DNA of 5,227 bases from Methanoculleus marisnigri (GTDB lineage: Archaea > Halobacteriota > Methanomicrobia > Methanomicrobiales > Methanoculleaceae). A model generated the notes under the pieces. The model did not search any database. It had not been told where the DNA came from and saw nothing but the letters and a program-made list of their open reading frames with translations. Location of the stretch: assembly GCA_002503885.1 (NCBI GenBank), contig DASQ01000101.1:1-5227 (forward strand). Direction: 5' to 3'. Below, one piece after another: positions 1 to 4,628 of the stretch. The position numbers were made by a program, and so were the translations under genes. Every line of letters starts with the position of its first letter. Position 1 is the first letter of the stretch.

Positions 1-1
1 T

Positions 2-166
2 TGTCATCAGTGTGGGCATCTCAAGAGGGATCTCACACTTTCAGACCGGGAATGGGTCTGTCCCGACTGCGGCACGCACCACGACCGTGACATCAACGCG
101 GCAATCAATATCAAGAAATTTGCCCTGCAAGAACAGAACCTTGTCGGGGTAGCAGGTGACGGATAA
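2..166 (+). CDS. tnpB: TnpB RNA-guided endonuclease / OrfB transposase accessory protein, C-terminal 54 codons (5' truncated by window edge)
   Basis: Reading from base 2 gives 54 codons ending in TAA at 164-166. Visible are CHQCG at residues 1-5 and VCPDCG at about 21-26, the four-cysteine zinc finger of the OrfB/TnpB family, followed by HHDRDINAAINI, whose Asp residues include the last RuvC catalytic acid. TnpB proteins are RNA-guided DNA nucleases that act at IS200/IS605 donor and target sites and favour retention of the element. The finger and the catalytic acid are intact and there is no stop or frameshift in the visible part, so this copy may be functional, but about 85% of the gene lies outside the window. 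A typical right end follows the stop codon, which fits an element in plus orientation. Whether a tnpA gene accompanies it cannot be seen. Family assignment is very secure. Confidence 0.95.
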   Translation, partial: CHQCGHLKRDLTLSDREWVCPDCGTHHDRDINAAINIKKFALQEQNLVGVAGDG

Positions 167-262
167 GCGCCATAGAGCCTGTGGACTTGCCTCAGTAGAG
201 GAAGGATGAAGCAGGAAGCCCCGTCCTTCAGGGCGGGGTAGTTCACTGAACCATCCCCTCGC
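110..262 (+). ncRNA. Predicted TnpB guide RNA (omegaRNA/reRNA), scaffold to 246 and guide from 247
   Basis: In characterised TnpB systems the guide RNA overlaps the tnpB 3' end, runs through the right end, and takes its guide of roughly 16 nt from the DNA just outside the element. The sequence here fits: a small stem CCTC/GAGG with loop AGTA at 190-201, a purine-rich linker, then an 8-bp stem (219-226 with 231-238, one G-U pair) with a UUCA loop, then TAGTTCAC. The guide would start TGAACCATCCCC at 247. The 5' end is not determinable from sequence; the start given is a rough placement from family lengths. The 3' scaffold boundary is better supported than the 5' one. Confidence 0.5.
219..238 (+). 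repeat. Right-end subterminal hairpin of the first tnpB element
   Basis: CCCCGTCC (219-226) pairs with GGGCGGGG (231-238) through eight base pairs including one G-T pair, with a TTCA tetraloop. GCAGGA (211-216) precedes the stem by 2 nt. In this superfamily such hairpins are the TnpA recognition structures and also form the last stem of the TnpB guide RNA. The same arrangement recurs at 4518-4545. Confidence 0.85.
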
Positions 263-361
263 ATCATATAGATGGGGTTTTCCGGTAGGACGTCGACCCT
301 TCAGGGATATGTCACACGGAGAAGCATACAGAGCTGCGGTCCCGGACGCGGGGCGGGTCTG
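247..361 (+). promoter_or_regulatory. Leader region of the phosphorylase-deaminase operon, weak TATA candidate at 265-272
   Basis: These 115 bases lie between the predicted transposon tip and the first operon gene. CATATAGA at 265-272 is the best TATA-like stretch and would start transcription near 295, leaving a leader of about 65 nt. A weaker GCATACAGA at 324-332 would give a nearly leaderless message. The purine-rich GGGCGGG (351-357) just before the ATG is only a poor Shine-Dalgarno match. No riboswitch-like structure was recognised. The transposon sits so close that the original upstream context may have been displaced; the promoter call is tentative. Confidence 0.3.
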
Positions 362-1033
362 ATGCTCGGGATCATCGGGGGCACGAGCCTCCTCTTCGCC
401 AGACTGCCGCCGCTCGAGAAGCAGACCGTCGCCACGCCCTACGGGAAGGCCGAGGTGCATACCGGGGCCTTCGCGCTCCTCCTGCGCCACCAGCACAACC
501 TCCCCCCGCACCGGATCAACTACCCCGCGTGCCTCGCCGCGCTCGCCATCCTCGGGGTGGACACCATCGTCGCCTTCGGCTCCGCCGGCTCCTTAAAGCC
601 CGGGATCCCGCCGGGCTCGATCGTCATCCCCTCCGACTACTTAAGCGTCACCGACATCCCGTCCATCCACGAGTGCACCATCGACCACATCCGGCCCGAA
701 CTGGATGCGGACCTGGTCCGCACCCTGGCAGAACTGGTCCCGGAGGCCCGGACGGGCGGCGTCTACGCCCAGACCCCGGGACCGCGGATCGAGACGGTCG
801 CCGAGGTCAAAGCGCTCGCAAAGGTCGCGGATATCGTCGGGATGACGGTCGCAAGCGAGGCAACACTTGCTCTCGAGCTCGGGATGCGGTTTGCCGCCGT
901 CTGCACCGTGGACAACTACGCAAACGGCCTCGGGGAAGAGACCCTGACCTACGAGCACATCCTCGCAACCTCCCGGGCGAACTGCCGGAGGACCGAGAAG
1001 ATCCTTGAGAATATCGTGGAGCGATTTGCATGA
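362..1033 (+). CDS. mtnP: MTAP/PNP-family phosphorylase, probable S-methyl-5'-thioinosine phosphorylase
   Basis: A 223-residue trimeric purine-nucleoside-phosphorylase-family enzyme (PNP/UDP fold, MTAP branch). It would split a 5'-modified inosine with phosphate into hypoxanthine and a sugar 1-phosphate in the cytosol. Visible motifs are MLGIIGGTSL (1-10, phosphate loop), RHQHNLPPHRINYPA (42-56), FGSAGSLKPGIPPGSIVI (72-89), QTPGPRIET (137-145), GMTVASEA (160-167) and VDNYANGL (183-190). Asn185 aligns with the Asn that reads 6-oxopurines in PNP rather than the Asp of true MTAP, which argues for an inosine-type substrate. The start at 362 is chosen because family proteins begin MLGIIGG; the frame is open back to an ATG at 272, but those 30 residues have no family counterpart. 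The gene overlaps the deaminase gene by ATGA (1030-1033), so the pair is probably translationally coupled. Fold is certain; exact substrate is inferred from Asn185 and the neighbour. Confidence 0.88.
   Translation: MLGIIGGTSLLFARLPPLEKQTVATPYGKAEVHTGAFALLLRHQHNLPPHRINYPACLAALAILGVDTIVAFGSAGSLKPGIPPGSIVIPSDYLSVTDIPSIHECTIDHIRPELDADLVRTLAELVPEARTGGVYAQTPGPRIETVAEVKALAKVADIVGMTVASEATLALELGMRFAAVCTVDNYANGLGEETLTYEHILATSRANCRRTEKILENIVERFA
1018..1021 (+). promoter_or_regulatory. Ribosome binding site for dadD inside the upstream gene
   Basis: GGAG lies 8 nt before the ATG at 1030, within the last codons of the phosphorylase gene. It supports the overlapping ATG as the true deaminase start and translation of both genes from one mRNA. 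Confidence 0.6.
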
Positions 1034-2337
1034 ACGAAATCTTTACCGCACGGGGATCGCTGCTGATCGCCGGCGTCACCATCGACGGATCGACTGTGGA
1101 TATCGCGATCGACGAGAAGGGCCTGATCGCGGGCGTAGGGAAGGATGCCCGGAAAGCCGTCGACGCCGATATCGTTATCGACGGATCGGACCGGCTTGCC
1201 GTCCCGGGCCTCGTGAACACCCATACCCACGCCGCGATGACCCTGCTCCGGGGCTACGGGGACGACATGCTGCTGCAGGACTGGCTCTCGCAGAAGATCT
1301 GGCCGCTCGAGGCCCACCTGACCGACGACGACGTCTACGCCGGCACGAAACTCGCGTGCCTCGAGATGATCAAGAGCGGCACCGTCGCGTTCAACGACAT
1401 GTACTTCTTCATGGACCGGGCTGCAGCGGCGGTCGACGAGATGGGCATGCGGGCGACGCTCGCCTACGGGTTCATCGACCTCGGCATCCCCGAAAAGCGG
1501 GAGGCCGAGATCAAGGCGACGGAAGCCCTTACCGCCCAGATCCAATCGCTCGATAACCCGCGGATCCGGACGGCCGTCGGCCCTCACTCCGTCTACACCG
1601 TCTCCCCCGAAGGCCTCTCCTGGTGTGCCGACTTTGCGAAAGAGCAGGATATCGGCATCCACGTCCACCTCTCCGAGACCGAGAAGGAGGTCGTCGACTG
1701 CGTCGCCCAGTTCGGCAAACGCCCGGCAGTCCTCCTCGACGACTGCGGCTGCCTCACCCAGAGGACCGTCGCCGCGCACTGCTGCTGGCTCGACGAGGCC
1801 GAGTGCCGGCTCCTGGGGCAGCGCGGCGTCTCCGCCTCCCACAACCCGGCAAGCAACATGAAGCTCGCCGTCAACCGGGCGATGCCCTACCACTGGCTGA
1901 AAGCTTCCGGGGCGAACGTCTGCCTCGGGACCGACGGCTGCTCCTCGAACAACAACCTCGACCTCATGGAGGAGATGAAGTTCGCCGCCCTGCTGCAGAA
2001 GTTCGCCTGGAACTCGCCGACCCTCCTCCCCGCAGGCGAGGCGATCACGATGGCGACCGCGGCGGGCGCCCGGGCGCTCGGCACCGGCCCCGGAACCCTG
2101 ACCGTGGGCGCGCCGGCCGATATCGTCCTCCTCGACGCCCGTGCGGTCTGCAACACCCCGCTCTTCCACCCCGACTCAAACCTCGTCTACGCCTGCAACG
2201 GCGGCACGGTCAGGACCGTCCTCTGCGGTGGAAAGGTCCTGATGCACGAGCGGGAGGTGCCGGGAGAAGAGGAGATCATCCGTGAGGCCGCCGCCGCGGC
2301 GCGGGCGCTCGTAGGGCGGGCCCAGGAAGCCTCCTGA
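1030..2337 (+). CDS. dadD: 5'-deoxyadenosine deaminase (amidohydrolase; also MTA/SAH/adenosine deaminase type)
   Basis: A 435-residue cytosolic metal-dependent amidohydrolase (TIM barrel) that hydrolytically deaminates 5'-deoxyadenosine and related compounds (methylthioadenosine, S-adenosylhomocysteine, adenosine) to the inosine forms. The order is an N-terminal beta-sandwich part (1-57), PGLVNTHTHAAM (59-70) with metal ligands His65 and His67, HVHLSETE (211-218) with ligand His213 and catalytic Glu216, AAHCCW (248-253) with His250, SASHNPASNMKL (268-279), GTDGCSSNNNLDL (300-312) with ligand Asp302, and the C-terminal sandwich ending in the GAPADIVLLD motif (360-369). All catalytic residues of the MTA/SAH-deaminase family are present and the length is normal. 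In methanogens the characterised homologue (MJ1541, DadD) recycles 5'-deoxyadenosine from radical-SAM enzymes. Overlap with the phosphorylase gene puts both steps in one operon. The generic label 'atrazine chlorohydrolase-like' often attached to such proteins is less fitting here. Confidence 0.92.
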   Translation: MNEIFTARGSLLIAGVTIDGSTVDIAIDEKGLIAGVGKDARKAVDADIVIDGSDRLAVPGLVNTHTHAAMTLLRGYGDDMLLQDWLSQKIWPLEAHLTDDDVYAGTKLACLEMIKSGTVAFNDMYFFMDRAAAAVDEMGMRATLAYGFIDLGIPEKREAEIKATEALTAQIQSLDNPRIRTAVGPHSVYTVSPEGLSWCADFAKEQDIGIHVHLSETEKEVVDCVAQFGKRPAVLLDDCGCLTQRTVAAHCCWLDEAECRLLGQRGVSASHNPASNMKLAVNRAMPYHWLKASGANVCLGTDGCSSNNNLDLMEEMKFAALLQKFAWNSPTLLPAGEAITMATAAGARALGTGPGTLTVGAPADIVLLDARAVCNTPLFHPDSNLVYACNGGTVRTVLCGGKVLMHEREVPGEEEIIREAAAAARALVGRAQEAS

Positions 2338-2341
2338 TCCC

Positions 2342-2348
2342 TTTTTTT
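2342..2348 (+). terminator. T7 tract ending the phosphorylase-deaminase operon
   Basis: Seven consecutive T on the plus strand begin 5 nt after the dadD stop codon, without a preceding hairpin. This is the usual archaeal intrinsic termination signal. It abuts the stop codon of the converging gene (2348-2350). No equivalent T tract follows that gene on the minus strand in the immediate 10 bases, so its transcript probably runs antisense into dadD. Confidence 0.6.
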
Positions 2349-3670
2349 CACCCTGACGGCACGTCCAGCAGATCCGCCACCGCCGTCAGGGTCAGGTCGA
2401 ACCGGTCCTCCGTCCCGGTCACGTTCTCCCAGGGCCGCCGGTAGACCGCGGAGAACGCGAACACCCCCGGACTTTCGGGCACGAGCGTCCAGGTGCGGAT
2501 GCCGCCGACGCCGACCATCCCCTCCGGCGTCGCGTTCTGTTCGTAGCGGTCGTCAGCGATGGTGAGCCCCGGCGATACCGTGGCGTTCCAGGAGTAGCCG
2601 GTGGACGGGTTCTCCGCAAGGCTGACGTCAACCTCGCCCGCCACCGGAACGGTGACGTTCTCCCCGTTCTGCTCCACGCCGAAAGAGTACCCGGCCGCGT
2701 CCTCGATCGTGAGGAGCCAGACATCCCAGTTCCCTGTCCGGTTATCCATCCAGACGACCCGGTTGCCCGATACCCACGGGAGGAACTGCCAGGCGTCGTC
2801 ATCGGTGACCTGCCGGGTCTCGCCGGCGGCGAGGTCGTGCAGGTAGATGTCATCGGTTTCCTGGACCGTAGCGTCCTGCCAGACGACCAGGTCCCCGGAG
2901 ATGTCGGGATAGGCGGCCAGCCCCGCCGGGCTGCCGGCAACCCGGACCTCCTCGCCCGTGGTGAGGTTATGGACGACGAGCGACCCCGAACCGTTCCGGA
3001 TCTCCGACCAGACGATGCGGTCGCCGGAGATCGCCGGGAAGCCCTGCCTCGCGCTGCCGTTTGCAAGCGACACGGGCTCCGCAGCATCCCGGCTGACAAA
3101 GACGGTGTAGTTCCCGCCGCTCCCGTCAGCCCAGACGATCGTCCCGCCCGAGACGTCGGGAGAGACGACCATGGGGTTGCCCTGCACCGGCCCAGAGACC
3201 CGGACGACGGTGCCGTTCGTCAGGTTCATGGCATAGATGCCGCCGGCACCGCTGGCCCGCGCATCAAGCCAGACTACCCGGTCGCCGTCGATCGCCGGCA
3301 CAATCTGGCCGCCGGCCGCGTCGGTGAGCCGGACCTCCGTGCCGGCCGCCAGATCATAGAGCCATATCTCAGGTGCTCCTGACCGGTTGTCCTGCCAGAC
3401 GATACGGTCCCCGGAGATATCCAGCCAGTGCGCGATGGCAGTCCCGTTGGTGATCCGGGTCTCTGTACCGCCGGCAATATCGTAGAAGTAGATATCGGCA
3501 CCGCCGTGCCGCCCGTCGACCCAGACGATCCGGTCGCCGTCGATGACCGCGAGGCCCTGGTCGCTCTGGTTCGTCGTCACCGGGACGCCGGCACCGATCT
3601 CTGCCCCGCTCACCTCGACCATCAGCATTACCATGGCAATGCATACAAAATACAAGAATCCGTGTTTCAC
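2348..3670 (-). CDS. Secreted seven-bladed TolB-like beta-propeller protein with C-terminal chagasin-type (I42) protease inhibitor domain
   Basis: 440 residues from a GTG start. Residues 1-23 form a signal peptide (charged start, hydrophobic core, VSGA before EIGAG, cleavage likely after Ala23). Seven repeats of about 43 residues follow, each with a core like ISGDRIVWxDxR and then DIYLYDLAxGxExxxT. The IVW/VVW cores are near 48, 90, 132, 178, 219, 262 and 305, giving a closed seven-bladed propeller. Residues from about 330 to 430 match the chagasin/I42 fold with its three signature loops: NPSTGY (354-359), GVGG (387-390) and RPW (412-414). Chagasins are tight inhibitors of papain-like cysteine proteases; those loops enter the active-site cleft. 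Fourteen N-X-S/T sequons suggest a glycosylated extracellular protein. No transmembrane or sorting segment follows, so secretion is likelier than anchoring. The in-frame ATG at 3703 is rejected because the TATA box lies just in front of it. Role is inferred: surface binding by the propeller plus protease inhibition. Confidence 0.85.
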   Translation of the reverse strand: MKHGFLYFVCIAMVMLMVEVSGAEIGAGVPVTTNQSDQGLAVIDGDRIVWVDGRHGGADIYFYDIAGGTETRITNGTAIAHWLDISGDRIVWQDNRSGAPEIWLYDLAAGTEVRLTDAAGGQIVPAIDGDRVVWLDARASGAGGIYAMNLTNGTVVRVSGPVQGNPMVVSPDVSGGTIVWADGSGGNYTVFVSRDAAEPVSLANGSARQGFPAISGDRIVWSEIRNGSGSLVVHNLTTGEEVRVAGSPAGLAAYPDISGDLVVWQDATVQETDDIYLHDLAAGETRQVTDDDAWQFLPWVSGNRVVWMDNRTGNWDVWLLTIEDAAGYSFGVEQNGENVTVPVAGEVDVSLAENPSTGYSWNATVSPGLTIADDRYEQNATPEGMVGVGGIRTWTLVPESPGVFAFSAVYRRPWENVTGTEDRFDLTLTAVADLLDVPSG

Positions 3671-3705
3671 GGGTTTTCCCCCGGGACGAGACAACACGGG
3701 CATAC

Positions 3706-3713
3706 TATATAAA
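3706..3713 (-). promoter_or_regulatory. TATA box of the propeller-chagasin gene
   Basis: The minus strand reads TTTATATA here, an excellent archaeal TATA box in otherwise GC-rich DNA. Initiation about 26 nt downstream would be near 3683, placing the GTG at 3670 behind a leader of roughly 13 nt that contains GGGGGA, a partial Shine-Dalgarno match. The ATG at 3703 would lie upstream of the transcript start. Confidence 0.65.
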
Positions 3714-3827
3714 TTGCATTATAAAAATCCCGATATGGTGGTTGCCGTCCGGGATCGGCCCCGGGCGAAGAACCGGGCATCCTGCCGGCAGAGACGGTGC
3801 ACCCGGGAGCAGGCTAAAAGGAGAGGG
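3714..3827. other. Intergenic gap between the synthetase remnant and the propeller gene promoter
   Basis: About 114 bases with no coding signal. AT-rich sequence next to the TATA box (3711-3727) probably serves as its upstream BRE region. On the minus strand a short CTTTTAG (about 3815-3820) shortly after the synthetase stop codon could be a weak terminator. Nothing else recognised. Confidence 0.5.
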
Positions 3828-4508
3828 TTATGCGGTCTCGATCTTCGACTCGTCTTCGAGACCGAGTTCCTCGATCGCCGCTTCCCGCATCTTGAACTTC
3901 ATGATCTTGCCCGAGACCGTCATCGGGAAATCGTCGACGAACTTGATATACCGCGGGATCTTGTAGTGGGCAATCTTGCCGCGGCAGAACTCCTTCACCT
4001 CGTCCTCGGTGAGGGTCGCGCCGTTGTCGGTCTTGATCCAGGCCATCAGCTCCTCGCCGTACTTCCGGTCCGGCACCCCGATCACGTAGGCGTCGGCGAC
4101 TTTGGGGTGGTTATGGGGGTACTCCTCGATCTCGCGCGGGTAGATGTTCTCTCCGCCGCGGATCACCATATCCTTCAAGCGCCCGACGATCTTGACGTAG
4201 TCCTCCTCGTCCATCGTCCCGAGGTCGCCGGTATGGTTCCAGTGGCTCTCGTCGATCGTCGCGCGGGTGGCGTTCGGGTTATTGTAGTAGCACCGCATCA
4301 CGCAGTAGCCCCGGGCGCAGATCTCGCCGGTCTCCCCCCGGGGGACGATCCGCTGTGTGTTCGGGTCGATGATCTTGATCTCGGTGTGGGGGAAAGGCTT
4401 GCCGATGGTCGAGACGCGCCGCTCCAGGGGGTCCGCGGTCGTGGTCATCGTGACGCCGGGCGAGGTCTCCGTCTGCCCGTAGACGATCACGATCTCGGAC
4501 ATGTTCAT
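3828..4508 (-). pseudogene. ACSF2-like acyl-CoA synthetase (AMP-forming), C-terminal fragment disrupted by a tnpB element
   Basis: The minus strand encodes 226 residues of an ANL-superfamily acyl-CoA synthetase, starting inside the protein at MNMSEIVIVYGQTETSP. Present are motif A5 (YGQTETSP, 10-17), A7 (HTGDLG, 92-97, with the ribose-binding Asp95), the A8 hinge GRLKDMVIRGGENIYPREIE (109-128) and A10 (MTVSGKIMK, 196-204, with catalytic Lys201). The phosphate-binding loop and the roughly 300-330 residue N-terminal part expected of a 550-residue enzyme are missing. The frame continues open into transposon sequence up to 4559 (a stop, TGA, is at 4560-4562), but those 17 codons are transposon-derived and unrelated. 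MNM in homologues is internal, so the ATG at 4508 is not a native start. The intact family activates medium- or long-chain fatty acids with ATP and CoA. The fragment has no ATP phosphate loop and should be inactive as a ligase. The missing 5' part may lie beyond the element, past the window. Confidence 0.85.
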
Positions 4509-4525
4509 AATAATCAGGCAGGAGA

Positions 4526-4545
4526 CCCCCGGTTTAAACCGGGGG
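4526..4545 (+). repeat. Left-end perfect palindrome of the second tnpB element
   Basis: Twenty bases forming a perfect inverted repeat, CCCCCGGT (4526-4533) against ACCGGGGG (4538-4545), around TTAA. It starts 17 nt inside the predicted left tip, where a subterminal hairpin is expected. GCAGGA (4518-4523) lies 2 nt before the stem, exactly as at the right end of the first element, and both hairpins have an 8-bp stem with a TTNA loop. Confidence 0.85.
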
Positions 4546-4593
4546 AGGAATTGCCCGCATCAAGCCCCGTACACTTTCGCCCCGCGGGAGTTA

Positions 4594-4602
4594 CCTTATA
4601 GA
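4594..4602 (+). promoter_or_regulatory. TATA-like promoter of the second tnpB gene
   Basis: CCTTATAGA is the only TATA-like stretch near the gene start. Its centre is about 30 nt before the ATG at 4629, so initiation 26-27 nt downstream would fall at about 4625. The message would be leaderless or have a leader of only a few bases, which also explains why AGAGG (4622-4626) sits too close to the ATG for normal Shine-Dalgarno spacing. Confidence 0.45.
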
Positions 4603-4628
4603 CAGATGAGTCCCAAAGATAAGAGGTA

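Larger units (their letters stand above)
1..246 (+). mobile_element. Right part of an IS200/IS605-superfamily (IS1341-like) tnpB element
   Basis: The tnpB 3' end is followed by 80 non-coding bases (167-246) that close with a strong hairpin (219-238) and the tail TAGTTCAC. This arrangement (stop codon, structured tail, GC-rich hairpin, about 8 nt to the tip) is the usual right end of archaeal IS1341-type elements. I place the tip after TTCAC (242-246) because right ends of this superfamily finish with a short motif resembling the target motif, and the second element in this window appears to sit behind TTCAT. The left end is outside the window. The family is certain; the exact tip is inferred and could be off by a few bases. 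Confidence 0.8.

Noticed and set aside
272..361. N-terminal 30-residue extension of the phosphorylase from the ATG at 272
   Set aside because: Family members begin at the GIIGG phosphate loop; the extension is Arg/Gly/Ser-rich with no counterpart, and the TATA candidate overlaps the ATG at 272.
41..511. 156-residue minus-strand open frame over the first element's end
   Set aside because: It runs antisense through tnpB, the right-end hairpin and the phosphorylase gene; no domain or start signal.
949..2169. 406-residue minus-strand open frame opposite dadD
   Set aside because: It is the reverse shadow of a gene with intact catalytic motifs; composition is Gly/Arg/Asp/Val-rich without recognisable domains, as usual in GC-rich DNA.
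3671..3703. Start of the propeller gene at ATG 3703
   Set aside because: The TATA box lies only 3 nt upstream of it, so this codon should not be in the mRNA; the signal peptide starts at the GTG at 3670.
4509..4550. Reading the palindrome at 4526-4545 as a right-end remnant of a third element
   Set aside because: It does resemble right-end hairpins, but a tnpB gene starts 84 nt downstream in the matching orientation and the host homology ends 17 nt before the stem, so a left end of that element is the simpler explanation.
3543..4601. 352-residue plus-strand open frame over the synthetase remnant
   Set aside because: Shadow frame: it runs across the propeller gene's 5' end, the intergenic gap and the transposon end, and has no recognisable motif, while the minus strand has clear ANL-family motifs.
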